Of a stretch of DNA of 64,000 nucleotides, positions 52,035 to 61,261 are shown one piece after another. The stretch is from the NCBI GenBank assembly GCA_964453435.1, contig CAYVQZ010000026.1:1-64000 (forward strand). Reading direction: 5' to 3'. This stretch comes from CAYVQZ01 sp964453435 (GTDB lineage Bacteria; Abyssobacteria; SURF-5). How positions within the stretch are numbered: position 1 is the stretch's first letter; each line of letters starts with the position of its first letter. A program made the translations under genes and the position numbers. The notes under the pieces were generated by a model. That model was not told the DNA's origin and did not search any database. It was given only the letters and a program-made list of their open reading frames with translations.

Positions 52035-53168
52035 ATGAACAGCGTGCAAGGTCATCTCGAGGTCGTCCGTGTTGAATCGAAACGCGACCTTTTGGAATTC
52101 GTCCGGTTTCCGTGGCATGTCTATCGGGGAGAACAGCATTGGGTACCGCCTATTATCAAAGAGCAAATGCAATTCTTGAGCCGTGCGAACCCATTCTTCG
52201 AGCATGCCTGGGCCGAGTACTATCTCGCGCGCAGGGGGCGCAAGACGTGCGGCCGGATATCGGTCAGTGTCGACCAGAATTATATCGACTTTCACAACGA
52301 GAAAATGGGCTGCTTCGGGTTCCTGGAGGCGCTCGATGATTATGAAGTCGCTTCTCGCCTTCTCGATGTCGCGAGCGACCGCCTGAAAGAAGAGGAAATT
52401 GATGTGATGCGGGGGCCGTTTAACTTCACGACCAATCATGAGTGCGGCCTGCTCGTCGACGGGTTCGATTCCGACCCGGTAATGCTGACGACATACAATC
52501 CCCCGTATTACGCCGGATTCCTCGAGCGATACGGCCTTCGGAAAGCCCGCGACCTGTATTCCTACCACATAACGGACCTCGATGTGGACACTACATATCT
52601 CCGCGAATTGGCGAAGAAAGCGGAACAGAATCATGTGGTGGCTCGCCCTGTCAACCTCGGAGACATGCGAAGCGAGATGAGGCGGGTGAAGGAAATTTAT
52701 AATAACGCGTGGAGTAAAAACTGGGGCTTCGTTCCTCTGACCGAGGCGGAAATCGAGGATATGGCCCACCATTTCAAAGCCTTGGTCATCGACGACCTCA
52801 CCTTCATCGGTGAGCTGGACGGAAAACCGATCGGATTCCTGATGTTTCTGCCCGACTACAATGTGTTTGCAAAGAAGGTAAACGGGAAAATGGGACCGAT
52901 ACAGATGATACAGTTCCTGTGGTATAAGAACAGGATCAAAAAGGGGCGCCTGTTCATGATGGGCGTGCACAGGGACTTTCGGGAAACGGGAGTGGCGGCC
53001 GCCATGGTCTACAACGTTCACCGAAACATCATCAAGCACGGATTCACGAGCGCCGAGTTCTCATGGATTCTCGAAGACAACATGCCCGTGCGCGCCATCT
53101 GTGAGATGATCGGCGGAAAAATCTATAAAACTCATCGAATTTACGAACTGCCCCTGACATCCGATTAA
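52035..53168 (+). CDS. GNAT-like acyltransferase family protein
   Basis: 377 residues, ATG preceded by a G-rich site. The N-terminal region (FPWHVYRGEQHWVPPIIKEQ) and the C-terminal GNAT-like part (HRDFRETGVAAAMVYNVHRN, EFSWILEDNMPVRAICEMIG) match a widespread but uncharacterised family annotated as N-acetyltransferases. The acetyl-CoA loop is atypical (RETGVAAAM). The product is probably cytosolic, substrate unknown. The gene stands alone between repeat blocks. Confidence 0.8.
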   Translation: MNSVQGHLEVVRVESKRDLLEFVRFPWHVYRGEQHWVPPIIKEQMQFLSRANPFFEHAWAEYYLARRGRKTCGRISVSVDQNYIDFHNEKMGCFGFLEALDDYEVASRLLDVASDRLKEEEIDVMRGPFNFTTNHECGLLVDGFDSDPVMLTTYNPPYYAGFLERYGLRKARDLYSYHITDLDVDTTYLRELAKKAEQNHVVARPVNLGDMRSEMRRVKEIYNNAWSKNWGFVPLTEAEIEDMAHHFKALVIDDLTFIGELDGKPIGFLMFLPDYNVFAKKVNGKMGPIQMIQFLWYKNRIKKGRLFMMGVHRDFRETGVAAAMVYNVHRNIIKHGFTSAEFSWILEDNMPVRAICEMIGGKIYKTHRIYELPLTSD

Positions 53169-53169
53169 T

Positions 53170-53495
53170 TGAATCCGTCCGATAATTATGTGTTTGATCG
53201 AAAGCGCAGGGGACTGTCAGAGTGTCCGATAATTCCATGTCCTGCGCTTCGGGGGCAGTCCGCCAATCTACGAATCCCCAAAAAACAGGGGATTCCATAA
53301 TTGGGTACAGCCCCCTGCGCTTCGTTTTCGTTGACATTCATAATTGTCGGACGGATTCACAGTCACTATGTACGGAATCCCCCTGTCCTTCGTTGAGCGC
53401 AGCGAAATCCCGCGGACTCGCGGAGCGAAGTCCCGCGCATTCGCGGGATAGAATAGGGACTGTCCCCCGTAGCGACCACCAGTGAATTATCGGAC
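53170..53495. repeat. Modular intergenic repeat cluster
   Basis: A unit runs from GTGTCCGATAATTCC (about 53222) to CATAATTGTCGGACGG (about 53353). It contains GCTTCGGGGGCAGTCCGCC and ATTCCATAATTGGGTACAGC. A left end TCCGTCCGATAATTATG and a second part with ATCCCGCGGACTCGCGG and ATAGGGACTGTCCCCC follow. Confidence 0.85.
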
Positions 53496-53513
53496 ACACT
53501 CGAATTCTGCGCG

Positions 53514-54446
53514 TCATACTGCCGCCTTCATCTCAGCCCCCGCTGCTCGCGCCGCAATACGCTCCCATGCTCTTTGCATCGGAGCGCGCGCCGCCACGAC
53601 GAGATACGCCAGAACAGCTCCGGCGGCGATATCGACCACGTAGTGATATCGCAGATACACTGTCGAAACGACGAGGCCCGTTCCGATGGGAAGCATGGCC
53701 CAGAACAGCTTGCGCTCGAACCTGTAACAAATCGCGAGCGTAACGAGCGTGACCGCAACGTGGCCGCTCGGAAAGCAATCCCATCGGTACGGCTCCAAAA
53801 CGAAGAGCCACTCCCGAATGAAATCGCCCACCCATTTGCCCTCGATTGGGTTCGAGTGAACCCCCACGAGCGTCTTCGATGGTCCGCTGACCGGAAACAG
53901 GATGTTCCCGACGAACGAAAGATAAAAGGTAAGACACGCGGCGCCGGTGAATGCCTCAAACTCCTCCATTTTGCCCCGGAAATACAGGACACCCCCGAGA
54001 ATGAGGGGCAGAAAATAGAAGCTTGCGTAGCAAAGCTGCATCAAGTCCACGAGGTACGGATTGAGAAACCGCGACAGGAACACGGTCGGATGCGTCCCGA
54101 AGACGGCCTGGTCGATTGCGATCATTTGCCGGTCCACATCGTACCGCAACACGTGATGGACGATTTCGCCCAGGGTGAAAAAGACGACGACCACAAAGGC
54201 CAAGGGATACCATCTTCTCAGAAAGGCGCGGCTCGGCCCCGGGTTTCCGCGATAGCGCCAGACCAACAACGTGGCCGTCAGCAGCATCGACAGGTACACA
54301 AGGACAAGAGGCAACCACATCCGTATCCTGCCGGGAAAGAGAACGCAAAGAAGCAGGAGGAAAGAAACGAATGCGAAGTTAATCGCATCCGATAGCTGAA
54401 TCGAACGCGCCATATGTGTGAGTAATTGCCTGTGGTTCGAGGACAC
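53514..54446 (-). CDS. PAP2-superfamily membrane phosphatase
   Basis: 310 residues with about seven membrane helices. The phosphatase motifs are CFPSGHVAV (P-S-G-H, motif 2) and TVYLRYHYVVDIAAG (motif 3 with the catalytic His and Asp). Motif 1 is degenerate. It resembles inositol phosphorylceramide synthase-like PAP2 proteins and probably handles a lipid phosphate or phosphoalcohol at the inner membrane. rlmN ends about 80 bp upstream on the same strand. Confidence 0.87.
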   Translation of the reverse strand: MSSNHRQLLTHMARSIQLSDAINFAFVSFLLLLCVLFPGRIRMWLPLVLVYLSMLLTATLLVWRYRGNPGPSRAFLRRWYPLAFVVVVFFTLGEIVHHVLRYDVDRQMIAIDQAVFGTHPTVFLSRFLNPYLVDLMQLCYASFYFLPLILGGVLYFRGKMEEFEAFTGAACLTFYLSFVGNILFPVSGPSKTLVGVHSNPIEGKWVGDFIREWLFVLEPYRWDCFPSGHVAVTLVTLAICYRFERKLFWAMLPIGTGLVVSTVYLRYHYVVDIAAGAVLAYLVVAARAPMQRAWERIAARAAGAEMKAAV

Positions 54447-54527
54447 GTGGCGTCAACTCCAAATTAGATGGTCTCAGCATCCGCCCGCCCCCCGCCCTGC
54501 GGGAGACCGGTGGAGCGGTCTCTGACT

Positions 54528-55616
54528 TCATTTCACGCCTGTCATACCGCCGGTATTCTCTCCCGAAACATGGGGACTGTTCGCAGCTCGTAGTTGGCCG
54601 CATGCCGCTTCTATATCGACACCCCGTGAGCGCCTGATAAAGGCCAGGACCCCGCCTTTTCTCAACTCCGACTGAAACGCGAGGACCTTCTCCTGCGATG
54701 GAGCCTGAAACGCCGCTGAGAGAACCGGGTTGCAGGGGATCAGATTGACCTTTGCCTGCAACGAACGGGCTATTTTTGCGAGTCTCCGTGCTTCTTGCAG
54801 CGAATCGTTCCGGTCTTTCATCAGTATATACTCAATCGTCAAAGGCGTCCGATGACGGCCGACCAGTTGCCTGCACGCCGCCAACACTTCCTCGATCGGG
54901 TACTTCTTGTTTATGGGCATAAGACGGTCCCGCATACTGTTCTCCGTCGCATGCAGGGAAAGAGACAGCTTGACCGGCAGGTCGTCGGCTGCCAGCCTGC
55001 GAATCCCCGGAACAAATCCCGCGGTCGAGACCGTGATGCGTCTTTTCCCGAGCGCGAATCCTCTCTCATGAAGAAATATTCTGACGGCCTTCGAAACCGC
55101 CTCGTAATTGGCGAGCGGTTCTCCCATGCCCATGAGCACAATGTTGCTCAACCGTCCGGCATCGGGGTCGAATTTTCCTTTCCGCGCTTGGTCGACCATC
55201 TCGCCAACGCTCAGATTTCTTTGGAGGCCTCCCGCACCGGTCGCACAAAATAAGCATCCAAACGCGCATCCGACCTGCGCAGACACACAAACAGTCCTGC
55301 GCTCTCCCTCGGGCAGCAGGACCGTCTCTATCAAGGCTCCGTCGCCGAGTTCGAAGAGAAATTTTTTCGTTCCGTCCTGTTTCGAAGTTTGAACTCTTCG
55401 CGCTTTCAAGTCGGTGACAAAAGAATCCTCTTCCAATCTCCTCCGAAGACCCTTCGACAGATTCGTCATTTGCTCAAAGGAGTTTGCGCCGTGGCGATAG
55501 AGCCAATCCAAGACCTGCGTCGAGCGATAGGATTCGAGGCCGCGAGCGGCGAACAATTCATCCATCTCGTCGGGCAGAAGACCCAGCAGGTCAATCCTTT
55601 CTCCCATGTCTTGCAC
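54528..55616 (-). CDS. rlmN: 23S rRNA (adenine-2503-C2)-methyltransferase
   Basis: 362 residues. The radical SAM cluster is in GCAFGCLFCATGAGG, with MGMGEPLANYEAV and STAGFVPGIRRL. The methyl-carrying Cys near the C-terminus is in DIEAACGQL. It methylates A2503 of 23S rRNA and A37 of some tRNAs. The yjbQ gene ends 7 bp upstream of the start, so they share a transcript. Confidence 0.95.
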   Translation of the reverse strand: MQDMGERIDLLGLLPDEMDELFAARGLESYRSTQVLDWLYRHGANSFEQMTNLSKGLRRRLEEDSFVTDLKARRVQTSKQDGTKKFLFELGDGALIETVLLPEGERRTVCVSAQVGCAFGCLFCATGAGGLQRNLSVGEMVDQARKGKFDPDAGRLSNIVLMGMGEPLANYEAVSKAVRIFLHERGFALGKRRITVSTAGFVPGIRRLAADDLPVKLSLSLHATENSMRDRLMPINKKYPIEEVLAACRQLVGRHRTPLTIEYILMKDRNDSLQEARRLAKIARSLQAKVNLIPCNPVLSAAFQAPSQEKVLAFQSELRKGGVLAFIRRSRGVDIEAACGQLRAANSPHVSGENTGGMTGVK

Positions 55617-55623
55617 TCTGACG

Positions 55624-56031
55624 CTAATCTTTCGAAGGGATTACCTGTACGAGAACCGAGCGTTGGCGCGGGCCGTCAAACTCACAGAAGAAGATTCCCT
55701 GCCATGTTCCGAGAGCGAGCTTCAAGTCGCTGATGGGAAGAAGATGTGAAAACCCGACAAGCGTTGACTTGATGTGGCTGTCGGCGTTTCCCTCCCTGTG
55801 GCGATAGGCCGGCTCGTTCGCCGGCACAAGGCGCGACAGCATGGCCAGTATGTCCCGGCTGACGCTGGGGTCGGCATTCTCATTCACCGTGATTCCTGCG
55901 GTGGTATGAGGGACGTAAACGACACACAACCCTTCCCGCACTCCCACCTTTTTCACTACCTGTTGCACCGAATCGGTTATGTCGATGAATTCCTCGCGTG
56001 TTTTGCTGGAAACCGATATCTTTTCAATCAT
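55624..56031 (-). CDS. yjbQ: YjbQ/UPF0047 family protein
   Basis: 135 residues of the YjbQ family, annotated as secondary thiamine-phosphate synthase. Conserved residues include VYVPHTTAGITVNENADPSV, NADSHIKSTLVGFS with the His, and FFCEFDGPRQRSVLVQ. It follows the patatin gene and precedes rlmN, all on the minus strand and closely spaced. Confidence 0.92.
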   Translation of the reverse strand: MIEKISVSSKTREEFIDITDSVQQVVKKVGVREGLCVVYVPHTTAGITVNENADPSVSRDILAMLSRLVPANEPAYRHREGNADSHIKSTLVGFSHLLPISDLKLALGTWQGIFFCEFDGPRQRSVLVQVIPSKD

Positions 56032-56061
56032 TCGGGTCTTCTCCTCCGCATATCGACTTGC

Positions 56062-56895
56062 TCATGAGACCGCTCCCAACATGGGGTGGTCCCTCAAAAC
56101 GTTCAGGGCCGCCCGTTCACCCGCTCTGATCAAACGGTCCGTCTCTTCAAAATCAAACATGCGGCGGGTGGGCATGGATGGCTCCACAAATATGACGGGA
56201 TAATCGTAAAATTCGCGTATTTGAAGCTGTAATATCCTGCGCATCATGATTCCGCTGCTCTCCAATATCATATCGAGGATTCCCCGCGGGCGGGGCATTT
56301 CTTCGGCACGCCTTCCCGTCGGCAAACCGAGATTCACGGCGATGATAAGGTCTGCCCCGCGCTGGTAGGCAATCTGGACGGGCAGATTTGTCATGACGCC
56401 GCCGTCGATATAGTAAGAATCTCCGATTTTCAGAGGCGGAAAGATTGCGGGCAGCGCGCACGACGAATAGACGGCCTCGTGAACGGGTATATCGTCAAAA
56501 CCGTCACTTCCCCAATACACTTCCTCGCCCCGGCTCAGTTCCACCGACGTGACAAGCAGGGGAATATCAAGCAGCTTGAAGCTGTCAATCGGCACTATTT
56601 TCTGAATATAGTTGTAGAGAGCTTCCCCGCGGTAAAGGCTGGTCGCGCGCAATCCCTTCCTGAGGAAATGCGACACGCTCAAGTCCAGGATATCGTCGCT
56701 TTTCAAATTTACCGCGAGCCGCTCCATTTCATCTATATCCATGCCGCCTGCAGCGAGTGCGCAAATGATCGAGCCCATGCTGGTTCCAATGTATTCGTGA
56801 ATGGGCACGTGGAGAGCCCGGAGGGCCTTCAGCACACCCACATGGGCGAGTCCTCGAAGACCGCCGCCGCCAAGAACGAGCGTAGTTTTGCTCAC
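56062..56895 (-). CDS. Patatin-like phospholipase
   Basis: 277 residues from GTG 56895, with GGAGG at 56906-56910; another GTG lies 9 nt further out. The oxyanion loop GGGGLRGLAHVG (9-20), nucleophile Ser39 in GTSMG and Asp164 in YIDGGVMTN give the Ser-Asp dyad. No signal peptide is visible, so it acts inside the cell, as the RssA/YchK type does, and likely on phospholipids. It is first of three minus-strand genes with yjbQ and rlmN. Confidence 0.92.
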   Translation of the reverse strand: MSKTTLVLGGGGLRGLAHVGVLKALRALHVPIHEYIGTSMGSIICALAAGGMDIDEMERLAVNLKSDDILDLSVSHFLRKGLRATSLYRGEALYNYIQKIVPIDSFKLLDIPLLVTSVELSRGEEVYWGSDGFDDIPVHEAVYSSCALPAIFPPLKIGDSYYIDGGVMTNLPVQIAYQRGADLIIAVNLGLPTGRRAEEMPRPRGILDMILESSGIMMRRILQLQIREFYDYPVIFVEPSMPTRRMFDFEETDRLIRAGERAALNVLRDHPMLGAVS

Positions 56896-57066
56896 TCCTA
56901 GCACCTCCGGGTGTCGAAACGCAGGTCGAGGAAGGAACTGCTGTAGTTAAAAGCAAGTATAACAACTCGCAAACCATAAAGTCAACAGCATGTTCCGCAC
57001 GGCGGCGACGGGAAACAAAGGGATGCTCAATGAGCGGCTTCGTGCCGGAACCACCCTCGCCGGAGG

Positions 57067-57095
57067 TTGCCATTGCGGGGTTTTTCTGGTATATT
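57067..57095 (+). promoter_or_regulatory. Promoter and structured leader of the rpsB operon
   Basis: TTGCCA (57067-57072), a 17-bp spacer and TATATT (57090-57095). A leader of about 130 nt follows, with a CCGGTTT / AAACCGG hairpin (about 57160-57185). This could be the site of S2 autoregulation. Confidence 0.65.
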
Positions 57096-57235
57096 AAAAG
57101 GCCGAATCAGAAAAACACAGGCTTCGCAGACCCCCGAGGTCGCCCGGTGGGACGGTGCCGGTTTGCCACTGTGCGGAAACCGGTTCCCGGCGGGGCGCAA
57201 GCCGAGGATTAACCGAAAAAAGTGGAGGATATTCA

Positions 57236-58048
57236 ATGGCAATCGTTACCATGAAGCAACTGCTCGAGGCGGGAGTCCATTTCGGACACCAGGCCAGACG
57301 ATGGAATCCAAAGATGGAGAGATTCATCTTTGGCGAACGCAACGGCGTGTATATCATCGACTTACAGAAGACCGTCCAGCAGGTGAATGCGGTCTACCAT
57401 TTCATCCGCGAGACAGTCGAGATGGGCGGTAGCGTTCTGTTCGTCGGAACGAAAAGACAGGCGCAGGAGGTCGTGCGCGAGCAGGCCATGCGATGCGGAA
57501 TGTTTTACGTGACCAACCGGTGGCTGGGCGGAACCCTGACCAATTTCGAGACAATACGCAAGAGCATTCGACGCCTCAAACGAATCGAAAAAATGGAGCA
57601 AGAAGGAGACTTCGGCGATCTGGTAAAGAAAGAGATCGGCAAACTCCTCAAAGAAAAAGTAAAGCTCGACAAGAACCTGGCAGGAATAAAGGACATGAGC
57701 GAACTGCCTCAATCCGTGTTCATCATCGACACCAAGAAGGAGGCCATTGCGGTTGCCGAAGTGAAGAAGCTCGGAATTTCGTCTGTAGGCATAGTCGACA
57801 CAAACTGCGACCCCGACGACGTTACCCATCCGATCCCGGGTAACGACGATGCAATTCGATCGATACGACTTTTCTCGACGATCATCGCCGACGCCATTCT
57901 CGACGCCAAGGCCCGTGTCCTCGAGGGAAGGGAAGTGCCGGGAACCGAATTGGGCGTGAAGAAGGGCGAAGAAGAAGCCGTCGTTGCCGGTCGGACAGGC
58001 TCGGCGTCACACGGCGATCAAGAAGATGACGACCTGGACGTGGAATGA
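57236..58048 (+). CDS. rpsB: 30S ribosomal protein S2
   Basis: 270 residues from ATG 57236 (GGAGG 8 nt upstream). A component of the small subunit, needed for S1 binding. Markers are LLEAGVHFGHQARRWNPKM, FVGTKRQAQEVVREQA, TNRWLGGTLTNFETIRKS and VDTNCDPDDVTHPIPGNDDA. The C-terminal tail (about 232-270) is acidic and variable. It heads the conserved rpsB-tsf-pyrH-frr operon. Confidence 0.97.
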   Translation: MAIVTMKQLLEAGVHFGHQARRWNPKMERFIFGERNGVYIIDLQKTVQQVNAVYHFIRETVEMGGSVLFVGTKRQAQEVVREQAMRCGMFYVTNRWLGGTLTNFETIRKSIRRLKRIEKMEQEGDFGDLVKKEIGKLLKEKVKLDKNLAGIKDMSELPQSVFIIDTKKEAIAVAEVKKLGISSVGIVDTNCDPDDVTHPIPGNDDAIRSIRLFSTIIADAILDAKARVLEGREVPGTELGVKKGEEEAVVAGRTGSASHGDQEDDDLDVE

Positions 58049-58198
58049 GCCGAGAGGCTTGCCATCCATCGGATCAAACTGCCCTGAACAAATAATTTTT
58101 CGGGATTGATTGAACATCCTCATGAGCGCGTTGGCCCCGAGGGCTTGAAGCCCGCGCTGATTCTACGTAACAAACGAAAACGGTTAGGAGAGATCCCT

Positions 58199-58798
58199 AT
58201 GACAGTGACTGCCGAAATGGTAAAAGAACTGCGCCAGAAGACCGGCGCCGGAATGATGGACTGCAAAAAAGCGCTTATCGAGAAAGACGGTGATTTCGAG
58301 GCCGCAATACAATACTTGCGCGAGAAGGGAGTGGCTGACGCGGCGAAACGCGCCGGCCGGACTGCCAGTGAGGGAGCTGTCGGTGCCTATGTGCACACCG
58401 GCGGAAAGCTGGGAGTGCTCGTCGAGGTGAATTGTGAAACCGATTTCGTGGCCCGGACCGATGAATTCAGGGAACTCGTGAAAAATGTGGCAATGCAGGT
58501 CTGCTCCGAGAATCCGGCGTGTGTCAGCCGCGAAGAAGTGCCGCCGGAACTTCTTGAGAAGGAAAAGCAGATTGCGGAAAGCCAAGCCCGGCAAACGGGG
58601 AAACCCGAGAAGGTCATCGAAAAAATTGTTGCAGGAAAGCTCGAGAGTTTTTACGGCAGAGCCTGTTTGCTCGAGCAGGAGTACATCCGGGACCGCAACA
58701 TGACCGTCCGGGATTATCTGAATTCCGTAATAGCGCGACTTGGAGAAAACATTCAAATCCGACGATTCGTTCGGTTCCAGTTGGGTGAGGAACTCTGA
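58199..58798 (+). CDS. tsf: Translation elongation factor Ts (short form)
   Basis: 199 residues from ATG 58199, with GGAG upstream; an in-frame ATG at 58106 lies in the spacer. It exchanges GDP on EF-Tu. Markers are LRQKTGAGMMDCKKALIE, LREKGVADAAKRAGRTASEG and NCETDFVARTDEF (TDFV contact with EF-Tu). Its length is that of the Thermus-type short EF-Ts, not the 283-residue E. coli form. Confidence 0.97.
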   Translation: MTVTAEMVKELRQKTGAGMMDCKKALIEKDGDFEAAIQYLREKGVADAAKRAGRTASEGAVGAYVHTGGKLGVLVEVNCETDFVARTDEFRELVKNVAMQVCSENPACVSREEVPPELLEKEKQIAESQARQTGKPEKVIEKIVAGKLESFYGRACLLEQEYIRDRNMTVRDYLNSVIARLGENIQIRRFVRFQLGEEL

Positions 58799-58806
58799 GG
58801 AAAACC

Positions 58807-59541
58807 ATGGCGAAAACTCGCAAGCGGCCGGCCTACAAGCGGGTGCTTTTGAAACTCAGCGGCGAGGCCATGCAGGGTACGCAGCAGTATGGCATCGACA
58901 CGAAAGTTATCGCTACGATCTCGGAGCAAATAAAGAACGTCGTCACGGGGTTGTCCGTCGAGGTCGCCATAGTTATCGGAGGCGGAAACATCTTCAGGGG
59001 AATCCAGGCGGCCGCGCAAGGCATGGACCGTTCCACCGCGGATTACATGGGCATGCTCGCCACGGTTCTCAATGCGCTCGCGCTCCAGGACGGCCTCGAG
59101 AAGGCCGGCGTTGTCACGCGCGTTATGTCGGCGATAGAAATGAAAGAACTGGCGGAACCCTACATACGCCGGCGAGCGATCAGACATTTGGAAAAAGGGC
59201 GGGTGGTAATCTTCGCGGGAGGCACCGGCAACCCCTATTTCTCCACCGATACCGCATCCGCCCTCCGCGCCATCGAGATAGACGCCGACGTGATAATCAA
59301 GGGAACGAAAGTGGACGGCGTTTACAGCGACGACCCCGTTTCGAACAAGCGGGCGCGGAAGTTCTCGCAACTCGGTTACTTGGAAGTTCTCAAGCGGCGT
59401 CTGAAGGTCATGGACAACTCCGCAATCACTTTGTGCATGGACAACAACCTGCCGATAATAGTATTCAATTTGAACACATACGGCAATATTAAGAAGGTGA
59501 TCCTGGGAGAAGACGTTGGCACAACGATCAAGGGGGAGTAA
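58807..59541 (+). CDS. pyrH: Uridylate kinase
   Basis: 244 residues. It phosphorylates UMP to UDP with ATP and is hexameric and bacterial-specific. Visible are RVLLKLSGEAM, VIGGGNIFRG, YMGMLATVLNALALQD, GTGNPYFSTDTASALRAIE and KVDGVYSDDP. It lies 8 bp after tsf and 5 bp before frr. Confidence 0.97.
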   Translation: MAKTRKRPAYKRVLLKLSGEAMQGTQQYGIDTKVIATISEQIKNVVTGLSVEVAIVIGGGNIFRGIQAAAQGMDRSTADYMGMLATVLNALALQDGLEKAGVVTRVMSAIEMKELAEPYIRRRAIRHLEKGRVVIFAGGTGNPYFSTDTASALRAIEIDADVIIKGTKVDGVYSDDPVSNKRARKFSQLGYLEVLKRRLKVMDNSAITLCMDNNLPIIVFNLNTYGNIKKVILGEDVGTTIKGE

Positions 59542-59546
59542 CGGGC

Positions 59547-60104
59547 ATGCGCAAGGAAATCATTGCACGAGTGCGGGAAAAGATGGACAAAACAATTGAC
59601 CACATAAAACACGAGTTCGCCACTATCCGGACAGGCAGGGCGTCGACCGCTTTGCTGGACGGCGTGAACGTCGATTACTATGGCTCCTCGGTTCCCCTCA
59701 TTCAGTTGGCCAACGTTTCCGTTCCGGAAGCGAGGCTCCTGCTCGTGACGCCGTTCGATAAAGGAGCGCTCGGAAACATCGAAAAGGCAATTCTGAAGTC
59801 CGGTCTCGGTCTCACTCCCAACAACGATGGAAAAGTCATTAGAATCCCGATTCCGGAGCTCACCGAAGAACGCAGAAAGGACTTGGTGAAGGTCGTCAGG
59901 CGCCTTGCGGAAGACTCCCGCGTATCTCTCAGAAATACGCGGCGCGAGGCAAATGAGGAAGTGAAAAAGAACGAGAAGGACGGGAATTTGTCCGAGGACG
60001 ACAGCCGCCGAATCCAGGATGAGATTCAGAAAGTGACCGCCGAGTACGTCAAAAAAATCGATGAATCATTGGAAGCAAAAGAGAAGGAGGTCATGGAGGT
60101 CTGA
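59547..60104 (+). CDS. frr: Ribosome recycling factor
   Basis: 185 residues, normal length. It releases ribosomes from mRNA after termination together with EF-G. Markers are RTGRASTALLDGVNVDYYG, LIQLANVSVPEARLLLV, IPELTEERRKDLVKVVRR and the VSLRNTRREANE helix. It closes the rpsB operon. uppS and cdsA, often next, are not here. Confidence 0.97.
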   Translation: MRKEIIARVREKMDKTIDHIKHEFATIRTGRASTALLDGVNVDYYGSSVPLIQLANVSVPEARLLLVTPFDKGALGNIEKAILKSGLGLTPNNDGKVIRIPIPELTEERRKDLVKVVRRLAEDSRVSLRNTRREANEEVKKNEKDGNLSEDDSRRIQDEIQKVTAEYVKKIDESLEAKEKEVMEV

Positions 60105-60367
60105 GAGGCTTTCCTGATTCGCAGTTCCCCTGCGCTGAGGTTTCGACAGTCTGTGCAAACGCGGAATGGTTGCTCCGAGGAGCCTCGCGCAGCGTCCGTC
60201 CTCCCGTTTTTCCTCTCCCCGAAGTTTGTTCTTAAATGGCCGAAGCCCTCCTCGGCGAATGCGAGTCTTCCCTCATGGCCGCGGCTGATGAACCTTTGCC
60301 CCGCTGCCCTCAATCGCGCGGACCCAAAAAAAATGGTCTTGGATGACCAACGGACACATTCGAAAAC
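60105..60367. other. Intergenic region after frr
   Basis: No gene, RNA or clear terminator. This gap, unlike most others, contains none of the modular repeats. Confidence 0.5.
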
Positions 60368-61258
60368 ATGGCTGATCTGACAAGAAAACCGGGAACCGGC
60401 GCCTTTATCGACGCCCACATGCATCTGTATCCGTCCAAACGGCTTTCCGGATTAATCCGTTGGATGCGCGGTTTCTTCCCCGACCATCCCGTTCCCGAAG
60501 ACGCCACGCTCGAGGATGTGCTGTGCGACCTAGAGCAACATGACTATAAGAGCTTCGTGGCGCTCGTGTTTCCCTTGAAGCCGGGCGAATCCGAACAACT
60601 GAATGATTTCATCGCCGACATGAGAGACACCGTGAAGGGCTTGATTCCGTTCGGGTGTGTCCATCGGGATGACCCGCACCCCGACGCAATCGTCGAGCGC
60701 GCAATACTGTCAAGAAGACTCGCCGGATTGAAGTTTCATCCGATGGTCCAGCGGTTCGACCCATGGGATCGCCGATTGGTTGCCGTGTACGAACGGATGA
60801 ATGAATGGAAGAAGCCGATTTATGTCCACACCGGCTTTGACGAATGGTACGGATACTTCCTTCCCGACGAAAGCCTCGAAGCTCTTCTCCGCTCCTATCC
60901 CGGCATCCCATTCGTTTTTTGTCACATGATTTTTCCCCGGCTCGATTTCGCCTTCAAGCTCCTCGAACACTACCCGAATCTCTATCTCGATGCGACAAAC
61001 GTTTTCGGAACGATAGCCATGTTCAAACGCATGCGGTCAGATGTTCCCGGACTAAACATTGAGTCAGCCCGCCAAGGATTCGAACGACACAGGGAAAGAA
61101 TAATGTTCGGCACCGACCACCCCGCCGGGATGGGAACCATCGACCAGATATTGCAGGACCTCGATGACTTCGGGTTGAGCGACGAGACGCGGTCGGAAAT
61201 TTTGTGCGGCACGGCGTCGCGCTTCCTCAAAACCCATTGCCCGGAACATTATTTATAA
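60368..61258 (+). CDS. Amidohydrolase_2-type metal-dependent hydrolase
   Basis: 296 residues with a TIM-barrel metal site: H17 and H19 in DAHMHLY, LKFHPMVQRF, the His of YVHTG, and the metal Asp in FGTDHPAG. This group hydrolyses C-C, amide or lactone bonds or decarboxylates small acids. The substrate is unknown. It is followed 3 bp later by the MBL-fold gene, so the two are cotranscribed. Several start motifs are absent from classical decarboxylases, so hydrolase is the safer label. Confidence 0.85.
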   Translation: MADLTRKPGTGAFIDAHMHLYPSKRLSGLIRWMRGFFPDHPVPEDATLEDVLCDLEQHDYKSFVALVFPLKPGESEQLNDFIADMRDTVKGLIPFGCVHRDDPHPDAIVERAILSRRLAGLKFHPMVQRFDPWDRRLVAVYERMNEWKKPIYVHTGFDEWYGYFLPDESLEALLRSYPGIPFVFCHMIFPRLDFAFKLLEHYPNLYLDATNVFGTIAMFKRMRSDVPGLNIESARQGFERHRERIMFGTDHPAGMGTIDQILQDLDDFGLSDETRSEILCGTASRFLKTHCPEHYL

Positions 61259-61261
61259 AGC

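Noticed and set aside
51683..52038. Two short overlapping plus-strand frames
   Set aside because: No similarity, odd composition and no start signals; could be eroded sequence but not supportable.
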